Positions 56,220 through 64,000 of a stretch of 64,000 bases of DNA are shown in pieces (the stretch's first letter is position 1; each line of letters opens with the position of its first letter). A program made the translations under genes and the position numbers. The notes below the pieces were generated by a model. It saw only the letters and a program-made list of their open reading frames with translations, was not told where the DNA came from and searched no databases. Source of the stretch: CAVXJN01 sp963773585 (GTDB taxonomy: Bacteria > Pseudomonadota > Gammaproteobacteria > JASBUN01); the NCBI GenBank assembly GCA_963773585.1, contig CAVZBR010000003.1, positions 62,001-126,000 on the forward strand. Reading direction: 5' to 3'.

Positions 56220-57303
56220 AGTGCTGCGCTTCCTTTCGCTTCAGTTCGAGTCCCAGACCAAACCGGTCTTCGTCGGGGCAGACGATGCCGCCTGATATTT
56301 CGGGTGCGCCCTCGAACAACATGTGTTCCAAACGCACGTGGTCGTGGAACCATTCGATGTGCCGCACCGGATGTGCTGCGCAGGCGAGGTGGACGTGAAT
56401 GGACGGAGCCGTGTGGCAGGACAACGGCACCTGAAAACCGTCGCATAGTGCGGCAACTTCCATGAATCCGCTGATGCCGCTGCACCTGGTGGCATCTGCT
56501 TGCAACACGTCCACAGCCTGGGCTTGCAACATGCTCCGGAAATACGGTGTGTGATAGCCGTATTCGCCTGCACTGATCTGCACGTCTCCTGGCCCTGCAT
56601 CCCGCAACAAGCGCAGCCCATCCAAATCATCGGATGAGACGGGCTCCTCGAACCAAGTCACTCCTTGCTCGCGCAGATATTCCATCTGCCCCAAGGCCTG
56701 TTTTCGGCGGTAGCCGCCGTTGGCGTCCACGAACAGCTCAACGTCGTCTCCGATTGCCGAGCGCGCCGCAGCGATGCGTTTTCGATCCTGTTCCGGATGA
56801 CGGGCGATTTTCATCTTCACCCGTTTCAAGCCCTGCTCCGCCCAGTCTCCAAGCTGTTGCTGCAACTGATCGACAGAGTACGACGTAAAGCCGCCGCTCC
56901 CATAAGCCTCAGTATCCTGTCTGACAGCACCGAGTAATTTGTACAGCGGTCGTTGCAACACGCGCGCTTTGACGTCCCACAACGCGACGTCGACCGCCGC
57001 AATGGCCATGGAACAAATGCCCGGACGCCCCAGGTTGCGAATGCTGTCGATCATCGCCCACCAACTGGCGTGCACATCCATTACATCTCGTCCGCGAACC
57101 TGCGGCGCGAGTTTGTCTTGGATGAGCTGTGCGGTGCACTGATGCCCATAGGTGTAGCCGATTCCGACCCGGCCGCCGGCATGGGCTTCCACCAGCACCA
57201 TGGTGGTCGAGTCCCATGCCAGCGTACCGTCGGATTCCGGCTCGTCAGTCGGCACCGTGAATGCCGACACGTCCAGTCTCTCGATTGCGGTCACAGTGCT
57301 CAT
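56209..57303 (-). CDS. Enolase-superfamily (mandelate racemase subgroup) enzyme
   Basis: The 364-aa protein has the KxK base in RVKMKIARH and metal ligands in VDANGG, WFEEPVSSDD and SAGEYG. The C-terminal His in SCHTAPS and an Asp in QADATRCSG match the mandelate-racemase subgroup. Members dehydrate or racemise sugar acids. The overlap with the 2-hydroxyacid oxidase gene suggests one pathway; the substrate cannot be named. Confidence 0.88.
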   Translation of the reverse strand: MSTVTAIERLDVSAFTVPTDEPESDGTLAWDSTTMVLVEAHAGGRVGIGYTYGHQCTAQLIQDKLAPQVRGRDVMDVHASWWAMIDSIRNLGRPGICSMAIAAVDVALWDVKARVLQRPLYKLLGAVRQDTEAYGSGGFTSYSVDQLQQQLGDWAEQGLKRVKMKIARHPEQDRKRIAAARSAIGDDVELFVDANGGYRRKQALGQMEYLREQGVTWFEEPVSSDDLDGLRLLRDAGPGDVQISAGEYGYHTPYFRSMLQAQAVDVLQADATRCSGISGFMEVAALCDGFQVPLSCHTAPSIHVHLACAAHPVRHIEWFHDHVRLEHMLFEGAPEISGGIVCPDEDRFGLGLELKRKEAQHYAI

Positions 57304-57317
57304 TGCCTTCGCACGGT

Positions 57318-59105
57318 TCAGTCTTTGTGCGGGACCAACTGCTCGGCGAATTCTCGAACCGAGTGGGCGATTACGCCGCCTGCGTCGGCGTCGCCTTTGA
57401 GCATGGATTTGAGATAGGCCTTCGCCTGCTCAAAGCTGATATGCGGCGGCAGCGGCGGCACGTCCGGGTCGGTATACACTTCGAGCAATACCGGACGGTC
57501 GGCCTGCAATGCCCGGTCCCAGGCGCCGGCGATCTGGTCGGGCTCGTCCACCCGTATGCCCTTCAAGCCGATCATGTCCGCATATGCGGCGTACTGGAAA
57601 TCGGGCATGTCCTGGGACGCCTCCCACTTGGGATCGCCCGCCATGACCCGCTGTTCCCAGGTAACCTGGTTGAGGTCGCGATTGTTGAGTACGGCGATGA
57701 TCAGATTCGGGTTGTCCCACTCGCGCCAGTACTTGGCGATGGTGACCAATTCGCTGTTACCGTTCATCTGCATTGCGCCGTCGCCGACCAACGCGATCAC
57801 GGGCCGATCGGGAAAGGCAAACTTTGCGGCGATGGCGTAGGGCACCCCCGGCCCCATGGTCGCCAGATTGCCTGAGAGCGAAGCCATCATGCCACGGCGG
57901 ATTTTCAAGTCCCGAGCGTACCAGTTGGCTGCGGACCCGGAGTCGGACGCCAAAATGCAGTTATCGGGGAGCTTTTTGGACAATTCCCAAAACAACCGCT
58001 GCGGATTGATGGGGCTGGCGCCTTGATGGGCGCGTCCTTCCAATACCTGCCACCATTCGCTGACGTTCTTCTCGATTTTCTTGCGCCACTTGCCGTCTTT
58101 TTGATTCACACGCGGCAGCAACGCGCGCAGCGTTTCCGCACTGTCGCCCACCAGGGCCAACTCCATCGGATACCGGATATTCAACATGCGGCCGTCGAGA
58201 TCAATCTGCACGCCTCGGGCCTGACCCTCCTCCGGCAGCCATTCCGAATAGGGGAAGCTGGAGCCGACCATCAGCAGCGTGTCGCACTCGTTCATCATGT
58301 CGTACGTCGGCTTGGTACCGAGCAGACCGATGGAGCCGGTCACGTAGGGCAGTTCGTCGGGTACCGCAGCTTTACCGAGCAGGGCTTTTGCCACGCCGGC
58401 ACCAAGGCGTTCGGCCATTGCGATGACTTCGTCGGTGGCGTTAAGGGTACCGGCGCCGACCAACATGGCGACCCGCTCACCCTCGTTCAGAATTGCGGCG
58501 GCTTTGTCCAGGTCCTCCTCGGTGGGAATTACACGCGGGGAACTGTACCCCGTTCCTGAATGCAAGGTGCCGTGGGCGCGGGGCGGCTTGGGTACCGCTG
58601 GGGTTTCCTGGATGTCATTGGGTACGATGACGCAGGTGACCGTGCGCATCGCCTTTGCAATGCGCACTGCGCGATCGATGACATGACGCGCCTGAGCAGG
58701 GCTCACGATCATTTGCACGTACTCGTTGGCGACGTCTTTGAATAAGGAGATCAGGTCCACCTCCTGCTGGTAATGCCCGCCAAGCGCGTTGCGCGATTGT
58801 TGGCCGACGATCGCTACCACCGGTTGGTGGTCGAGCTTGGCATCGTACAGCCCGTTTAGAAGATGGATCGCACCGGGGCCGGAGGTCGCCAGACAGACGC
58901 CCACTTCGCCGGTGAATTTTGCGTGGGCACAGGCCATGAACGCTGCCATTTCCTCGTGCCGCGTTTGCACAAACGAAATTTCGTCTTCAATCTGCTCAAA
59001 CGCGCCCATGATGCCGTTGATGCCGTCGCCGGGAAATCCATAGATTCGCCCGATACCCCACTCCTTCAGGCGCTTGAGAATAAAATCCGCTGTGGTATCA
59101 CTCAT
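57318..59105 (-). CDS. Thiamine-diphosphate enzyme, pyruvate-oxidase-like
   Basis: The 595-aa protein has the three TPP-enzyme domains. The catalytic Glu sits in RHEEMAAF. The middle domain is about residues 190-330, and the TPP/Mg motif is GDGAMQMNGNSEL with NN about 27 residues later. It resembles the PoxB and acetolactate-synthase group annotated as TPP-requiring enzymes, and probably decarboxylates a 2-oxoacid. It starts 14 bp upstream of the enolase gene in transcription order. Confidence 0.88.
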   Translation of the reverse strand: MSDTTADFILKRLKEWGIGRIYGFPGDGINGIMGAFEQIEDEISFVQTRHEEMAAFMACAHAKFTGEVGVCLATSGPGAIHLLNGLYDAKLDHQPVVAIVGQQSRNALGGHYQQEVDLISLFKDVANEYVQMIVSPAQARHVIDRAVRIAKAMRTVTCVIVPNDIQETPAVPKPPRAHGTLHSGTGYSSPRVIPTEEDLDKAAAILNEGERVAMLVGAGTLNATDEVIAMAERLGAGVAKALLGKAAVPDELPYVTGSIGLLGTKPTYDMMNECDTLLMVGSSFPYSEWLPEEGQARGVQIDLDGRMLNIRYPMELALVGDSAETLRALLPRVNQKDGKWRKKIEKNVSEWWQVLEGRAHQGASPINPQRLFWELSKKLPDNCILASDSGSAANWYARDLKIRRGMMASLSGNLATMGPGVPYAIAAKFAFPDRPVIALVGDGAMQMNGNSELVTIAKYWREWDNPNLIIAVLNNRDLNQVTWEQRVMAGDPKWEASQDMPDFQYAAYADMIGLKGIRVDEPDQIAGAWDRALQADRPVLLEVYTDPDVPPLPPHISFEQAKAYLKSMLKGDADAGGVIAHSVREFAEQLVPHKD

Positions 59106-59128
59106 GACCGAAGCCTCCGTTGCCTTGG

Positions 59129-60985
59129 CTAGTTGGAGCGCGAGCCAGAGACCCGCCGCTCAGTGACAGCGGCGCGGCGCCGCAACGCCAGAACCGCCGA
59201 TATGTGCGAAAGATGAGTCAACCCCTGGGGGAAGTTGGCCAGCAACTGTTGCCGGTCGACGTCGTACTCTTCGGAGAACAGACCGACGTCATTCGCGGTG
59301 GCGGCCGCCCGGTCGAACACCTGCTGCGCTTCGTCGAAACGCTGCTGTCCTGCCAGGCACTCCACCAGCCAGAACGAGCAAGCGAGAAACGCGCCTTCCT
59401 CCCCAGGAAGCCCGTCCGGGGAATCGTACCGGCGCAGCAGGCCGTCGGCATCGAGCCCCGCGCGAATGGCATCCGTGGTTCGGATCATGCGTTGGTCGGT
59501 GTATTCAATGAATCCGACGGATGGCATTCTTAACAGAGCCGCGTCCAGGTAATTGCGCTCGAATGCTTGTATGAAAATGCCCCGCTCTCGATCGTAACCA
59601 TCCTGCTCGATTGCCGCGCGCACCTGCTCGCGAGCTTCGGTCCACTGCTTCACCGGTGCGTCACGGTCGAGTTCCCGCGCCAGCCCGATACCTCGGTTCA
59701 GCGCGCTCCAGCACATCACTTTGGAATGCACGAAGTGCTGCGGCTCGCCGCGCATCTCCCAAATGCCGTGGTCCGGATCGCGCCAATGACTGCGAACCCG
59801 GTTCACCAGGTCCACCAGGAAACGCCAGTAATCGTCGCTGGGGGAATGTCCGTGACGATGCCAGATCCATGAGAGTTCCAGCATTTCGCCGAACACGTCG
59901 AGTTGCATTTGCTGCGAGGCTTGATTGCCGATGCGCACGGGCGTCGCGCCCCGGTAACCTTCGAGGTGTTTCAGATCGAATTCGTCCTGGCGTCTCGAAC
60001 CGTCAATGCCATATAAGGTCTGAAACTGTTTCGCACTTCCCGCCGAGCTGCGTTCGATGAAACGGCGAAACCCGTACGCTTCCGCCTCGCCTCCCAGCTC
60101 AACCATCACATCCGCTGTGAACGCAGCATCGCGGATCCAGCTGAAGCGATAGTCCCAGGTGCGGGTGCCCTGCAGTCCTTCGGGCAGCGATGTGGTGGGC
60201 GCCGCGATGATCGCGCCTGTAGGGGCATAGTTGAGGGCCTTCAGTACCAAAGCAGATCGATGCACTCCCGGGGCACGATCGGAGTCATCGTCTTGGATCT
60301 TCGCGCTCCAGGCGCGCCACCACTTCACGGTGTCGTCCAAGTTGCGCTGCAATTCCTTCACCGAAGGCACCGATTCCGGTCCGTCGTCCAGCCGCTCCGG
60401 AGCAACGAATTCAATGCCCAGACAGCGGCGTTCGCCTGCATGGACGCGAATCGACGAACTCAGTGAGTACTGGTCTTCCTGGCGCAGTTCCATGTCGCCG
60501 CTGATGACCAATCCTTTGTTCCCACCCACGGCCGTAAATACGCAGTCATCGAGCTCTCGGATCCAGGGCTTAACGTCTCCAAAATCGAATCGCGGAAGAA
60601 CCTGCACGCGCAGATCAGTACTGCCGTCAACTCCCTCGACGATACGTACCAAACGCGATTGTGAAGAATCATCACATAGCCGAGCTTCGTCCAGCGCCAT
60701 GCAATCGTAGATGCGCGCCTGCCCGCTCTCGGTCCGGAAGGTCGTACATATCACCAGGCTGCCGTCCAAATACGCGCGATCGCCTTCGTATTCGCTGGCG
60801 AGTGGCATGATCGCGCAATTGCCCCCGCGCCGCCAGTCCAGCAACCTGCCGAAGCAAGGTTCGGAGTCGAACCGAGGCATGCAGCACCAGTCGATGGAAC
60901 CGTACCGAGATACAAGCGCGGCGGCGTGACAATCCCCGATGAGCGCGTAGTCGTCTATCGGCGGTGCCTGCTGCGGTGTTCTCAT
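59129..60985 (-). CDS. Glycoside hydrolase family 15 protein
   Basis: The start MRTPQQAPPIDDYALIGDCH at 60985 has AAGGAG upstream and gives 618 aa. The N-terminal beta domain has GSIDWCCMPRFDSEPCFGRL. The (alpha/alpha)6 catalytic domain has GTRTWDYRFSWIRDAAFT and GLFSEEYD. Members include glucoamylases and trehalases. A cytoplasmic location is likely since no signal peptide is seen. Confidence 0.9.
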   Translation of the reverse strand: MRTPQQAPPIDDYALIGDCHAAALVSRYGSIDWCCMPRFDSEPCFGRLLDWRRGGNCAIMPLASEYEGDRAYLDGSLVICTTFRTESGQARIYDCMALDEARLCDDSSQSRLVRIVEGVDGSTDLRVQVLPRFDFGDVKPWIRELDDCVFTAVGGNKGLVISGDMELRQEDQYSLSSSIRVHAGERRCLGIEFVAPERLDDGPESVPSVKELQRNLDDTVKWWRAWSAKIQDDDSDRAPGVHRSALVLKALNYAPTGAIIAAPTTSLPEGLQGTRTWDYRFSWIRDAAFTADVMVELGGEAEAYGFRRFIERSSAGSAKQFQTLYGIDGSRRQDEFDLKHLEGYRGATPVRIGNQASQQMQLDVFGEMLELSWIWHRHGHSPSDDYWRFLVDLVNRVRSHWRDPDHGIWEMRGEPQHFVHSKVMCWSALNRGIGLARELDRDAPVKQWTEAREQVRAAIEQDGYDRERGIFIQAFERNYLDAALLRMPSVGFIEYTDQRMIRTTDAIRAGLDADGLLRRYDSPDGLPGEEGAFLACSFWLVECLAGQQRFDEAQQVFDRAAATANDVGLFSEEYDVDRQQLLANFPQGLTHLSHISAVLALRRRAAVTERRVSGSRSN

Positions 60986-61089
60986 GCACGTACTCCTTCC
61001 GGCCCTTCGCGGCCGCATACAGCAATTCGTCCTTACGAAATACGCGGCCTCCACCGCAGGCTCGGGGCAGGAGCACAGGGCCGAAACGA

Positions 61090-61347
61090 TCAGTGGTGCC
61101 GAAGCGCCGTAATAAGCTCCTTTTTCGACATCTTCGAACGGCCCTCGATACCTACGTCCTGGGCCTTGCGGTAGAGGTCGTCGCGGTTCCAATCATCATA
61201 TGAAGGGGACGAACCGCCCTTGCGGCCGGTGGCGCTACGCCCACCGCTGTTGGCGATGCGCGCTGCTTTCTCCTTGCTCATACCTTGCCGGCGGAGTGCT
61301 TCATACTGCGCATCGTCCTTAACGCTTGGACCGGGTTTCTTCGCCAT
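61090..61347 (-). CDS. Small Rho_N-domain-like protein
   Basis: The 85-aa basic protein starts MAKKPGPSVKDDAQYEALRR, has KEKAARIANSGG, and ends with a Rho-N/SAP-like helix pair (DDLYRKAQDVGIEGRSKMSK then ELITAL). Similar small proteins are common beside LigD/Ku genes in proteobacteria. Its function is unknown; a nucleic-acid-binding role is plausible. A GGAGG lies before the start. Confidence 0.8.
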   Translation of the reverse strand: MAKKPGPSVKDDAQYEALRRQGMSKEKAARIANSGGRSATGRKGGSSPSYDDWNRDDLYRKAQDVGIEGRSKMSKKELITALRHH

Positions 61348-61482
61348 GACAACCTCCTTGTCAAAGCAATTGGTTATGTCTGGTAGCTTAGTGAGCGGCT
61401 GAACCGTCGCAATCCAGCCACGGTTGCAATATTGTTTCAGATTGTGAGTCGAGGGCCGCGTTCAGGGGCCGCTTGATGGCGG

Positions 61483-63411
61483 TCAATGCCGATCGAGTGC
61501 CGCCCACATTGCGCGGGTCAGGCTTGCGGCGGAGTTTTGATACTCTTTCCATGGTTCGCTGGCGGCAATCTCCAGCAGGTTTGCTGGACTTCGGGCACTG
61601 AATGTTACCGCGTCGCGTCCGGACTCAAGTGCTTCCCAGGGTATCGGCACCGATACCGGCACCCCCGCTCGAGCCCGGGTGGAAAACGGCACAATCGCCG
61701 TCGCGCCCCTGCCGTTGCGCAAATAGTCGATGAAAATCTTGTCTTCGCGACCGGACTTGGTAAGGGTTGCAGAAAATTGCCGTGCGTCGAAGCGTACCAA
61801 TTGCGCGGCCACCGCTTTCGAGAACGCCTTGACTTCGTCCCAGCCGTAGCGGCGCGCGATCGGGACCACGACGTGCAACCCCTTGCCGCCGGTCGTCTTT
61901 AGAAATCCCCGCAGGCCGAGCCCTTCGAGCAATGTGCGCAAGAGTTGCGCCGCGGGGATTACGGAATCCCACGGCACGCGTGGTCCAGGATCGAGGTCGA
62001 AGGTAATTTGGTCCGGCCGGTCGGGGCGATCGGACCTTGACCCCCACCCATGAATCTCCAGCGTACCGAGCTGTACCAGTGCATACAGTCCTTCCAAGGT
62101 ACGTACTACGGGGTGTCGAATTGAACGGCCCCGGTGATCGATTTCGACGGTCTCGATCCCTTCCCCCGCCTCGTCTGCAATATGTTTCTGATAAAAGCAT
62201 TCGCTCTGATATCCGTCGGGGCAACGCACCAACATCAGCGGTCGGTCTGCGATCCACGGCAGCATGAACGCGGCGACCCGGCGGTAGTAAGTGGCCAGGT
62301 CGGCCTTCGAAAATCCGGACTCGGGGTACAACACTTTATCCGCATTGGATAGCTTTGCATCGCTGCCGACATCTCCCGCGTTCGCCTCCGCGGCCGTACT
62401 GTCGCCGTCCCGCGCCGACGGTTGGGCCAGCTCCCGCTTCACCTGCAATGGAGCCTTGTCCTCGCGGAGCCCTTGAAAGGCGGGGTGACGCAACGATCCG
62501 CCCGCGGTCCAGTTGCTGAACCTCACCTGCACCACCAGCTCGGGGCGAACCCAGTGCACGCGCTCGCGCCCCTCGACGGGCGGGCGCCGGGCCAACGGAC
62601 ACTCCGGTGTTGTCAGGGCTTGGAGCCGGCTGTACAACGCAGCACTGTTGCGGCTGTTGAAGCCGGTTCCCACGCGACCGCTGTAAACGAGCTGATGTCG
62701 ATCAAACACCGCCAGCAGCAATGCACCGAACGGTCGCCCGGACGACGTGGATTCCGTATACCCCACGACCACGAATTCCTGTTGCTGCTGGCATTTCGTT
62801 TTACACCACGATCGACTGCGCCCGCTGCGATAGGGCCCGTCACTGCGCTTCGATACAATACCCTCCAAGTCGATACGGCAGGCGTGCTCGAAAAATCGCT
62901 CGCCATCGCCTTGGACATGATCGCTGTAGCGCAACGCGTGTCCGTCCGGGCCGCCCGGCATCAATTCGCGCAGCTGGCGTTTGCGTTCGGTCAGGGGCAC
63001 GTGCAGCAGTGATCGCCCGCGCAAATACAACAGATCGAACAGGAAATAGACCAGCTGACTGTCGTCGCCGTCGCCGAGGTGTTGTTGAAGTAGCGAAAAG
63101 CTGCTGCGGCCATCGCGGCTCAATGCCACCAATTCACCGTCCACCCAGACATTCTCGAATCCGGAAGTGCGCAGGGAGCGGCCGATCGTAGGTAATTTCG
63201 AGGTCCAATCGTTGCCGTTGCGTGTCAGCAGTCGCACATCGCCGGATTCGACCCGGCTGAGCAATCGATAACCGTCATGCTTGATCTCGTGTAGCCAGCG
63301 ATCGCCGCCAGGCGGAGAATCGACAAGAGTCGCGAGCTGCGGGGCCATGCTTTCCGGCAACCCGGACTCGCTGCGAGCGCCGCGTGTCGGTTGTGCGCGG
63401 TTCGTTGCCAT
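61483..63411 (-). CDS. ligD: ATP-dependent DNA ligase LigD (ligase plus polymerase domains)
   Basis: The 642-aa protein begins with the ligase domain (HEIKHDGYRLLSRV with the adenylated Lys, DGELVAL, EGIVSKR), has an OB-fold region to about residue 330, and ends with the LigD polymerase/primase domain (DKVLYPESGFSKADLATYY, DLDPGP, TTGGKGLHV). The 3'-phosphoesterase domain often fused at the N-terminus is missing. It acts with Ku in non-homologous end joining. It starts 3 bp after the ku stop. Confidence 0.95.
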   Translation of the reverse strand: MATNRAQPTRGARSESGLPESMAPQLATLVDSPPGGDRWLHEIKHDGYRLLSRVESGDVRLLTRNGNDWTSKLPTIGRSLRTSGFENVWVDGELVALSRDGRSSFSLLQQHLGDGDDSQLVYFLFDLLYLRGRSLLHVPLTERKRQLRELMPGGPDGHALRYSDHVQGDGERFFEHACRIDLEGIVSKRSDGPYRSGRSRSWCKTKCQQQQEFVVVGYTESTSSGRPFGALLLAVFDRHQLVYSGRVGTGFNSRNSAALYSRLQALTTPECPLARRPPVEGRERVHWVRPELVVQVRFSNWTAGGSLRHPAFQGLREDKAPLQVKRELAQPSARDGDSTAAEANAGDVGSDAKLSNADKVLYPESGFSKADLATYYRRVAAFMLPWIADRPLMLVRCPDGYQSECFYQKHIADEAGEGIETVEIDHRGRSIRHPVVRTLEGLYALVQLGTLEIHGWGSRSDRPDRPDQITFDLDPGPRVPWDSVIPAAQLLRTLLEGLGLRGFLKTTGGKGLHVVVPIARRYGWDEVKAFSKAVAAQLVRFDARQFSATLTKSGREDKIFIDYLRNGRGATAIVPFSTRARAGVPVSVPIPWEALESGRDAVTFSARSPANLLEIAASEPWKEYQNSAASLTRAMWAALDRH

Positions 63412-63414
63412 TGC

Positions 63415-64000
63415 TCAACGCGAAGCGCTCTTTTTGGCGGTACCGCGACCGCTGCTTTTTTTCTTGGCGGCGGACTTCTTTTTCGAGGTACGTTTGCCGC
63501 TCTTGGATTTGGCGGACGGTTGCTTGCCGTTCTTGCCCTGCTTTTCGACAGATCGCTTCAACAGCGCCATGAGATCTATAACATCGGCACTTTTCGGCCC
63601 TTCGGAGGCCGCCGGGGCGCTGGTGATCCCGCCTTTGCTGACCTTTTGCTCGATCATTTGCAACACGTCCTCGCGGTATTCGTCCTTGTACTGCTCGGGC
63701 GACCAGGTTTCGGTCATGTCCTGAACCAGACGCTCGGCCATCTCGAGTTCCTTTTTGGTCACACCGAGATCGTTCAGATCCCCTTTTGGAACCGAGAACT
63801 GCGACATATCCCGCAGCTCATATTGGAACCGCAACAGCTCGAGCACCAGGAGATCGTCCTGCGCAACCAAGGCAGCCAAGTGTTCCCGGCTGCGGAGCAC
63901 GACTTTCGCAATGCCCACCTTTCCCGTCTTGCGCAGCGCCTCCCGCAGCAGTGCGTACACCTTTTCGCCTTTATTGATCGGTTCCAACACATACGGGCGG
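63415..64000 (-). CDS. ku: Ku protein, C-terminal part (cut by the window edge)
   Basis: Sequence equivalent to PYVLEPINKGEKVYALL...TGKVGIAKVV is the middle of bacterial Ku, and LRFQYELRD follows. The frame runs off the right end, so the N-terminal half is outside the window; the internal TTG at 63990 is not the real start. The C-terminus is a long Lys/Ser/Arg-rich tail. Ku binds double-strand ends and recruits LigD, the next gene. Confidence 0.93.
   Translation of the reverse strand, partial: RPYVLEPINKGEKVYALLREALRKTGKVGIAKVVLRSREHLAALVAQDDLLVLELLRFQYELRDMSQFSVPKGDLNDLGVTKKELEMAERLVQDMTETWSPEQYKDEYREDVLQMIEQKVSKGGITSAPAASEGPKSADVIDLMALLKRSVEKQGKNGKQPSAKSKSGKRTSKKKSAAKKKSSGRGTAKKSASR

Overview
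This 64 kb window is chromosomal DNA of high GC content, almost entirely coding and with nearly every gene on the minus strand (yheT is the one clear exception). The gene set suggests a gammaproteobacterium-like, aerobically respiring heterotroph: a pqiAABC envelope-transport operon with lipoprotein, the rimP-nusA-infB-rbfA-truB-rpsO-pnp translation cluster, PHA-type thiolase and phaR, and bacterial NHEJ genes. The taxonomic guess is inference from gene content. I saw no tRNA, rRNA, transposase, phage or CRISPR array.

Layout in + coordinates (transcription mostly runs right to left). 1-13.2 kb: a type I secretion locus with an HlyB-like ABC exporter and HlyD-like adaptor, followed by three successive pairs of a small membrane or exported protein and an RTX-lipase or lipase-like protein. 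Only the last lipase carries the RTX tail, and that tail breaks up into several reading frames before the window edge. A 1.76-kb tandem duplication with a diverged central block lies in the middle. 13.6-18.0 kb: yheT hydrolase, converging on pqiA1-pqiA2-pqiB-pqiC. 18.1-26.6 kb: a signalling operon with a giant poly-HAMP hybrid histidine kinase, a REC-PAS-GGDEF-EAL protein and a c-type cytochrome. 27.2-30.8 kb: phaR, a thiolase, a SnoaL-like protein and a short-type S-adenosylhomocysteinase. 30.8-39.7 kb: the translation and RNA-metabolism cluster, with a clear sigma-70 promoter and an intrinsic-terminator-like hairpin ahead of rimP.

39.7-51.7 kb: a compact, mostly translationally overlapping operon encoding alternative complex III (actABCDEF), a small conserved membrane protein, a Sco copper chaperone and a caa3-type cytochrome oxidase of the YS-motif (A2) type. 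Together these would make a quinol to cytochrome c to O2 branch. An Anabaena-sensory-rhodopsin-transducer-family protein lies just upstream. 52.2-64 kb: an apparent stress and carbohydrate island with an SDR oxidoreductase, a FAD/Fe-S 2-hydroxyacid dehydrogenase, an enolase-superfamily enzyme, a pyruvate-oxidase-like TPP enzyme, a GH15 glucan hydrolase, a small Rho_N-like protein, LigD and Ku (cut by the window edge).

The best candidate for something undescribed is the secretion locus at 1-13.2 kb. It looks like an array of (partner + lipase) cassettes, with orphan truncated lipase domains next to one full-length RTX lipase and its exporter. That layout recalls polymorphic toxin and immunity loci, but the toxin and immunity interpretation is inference.
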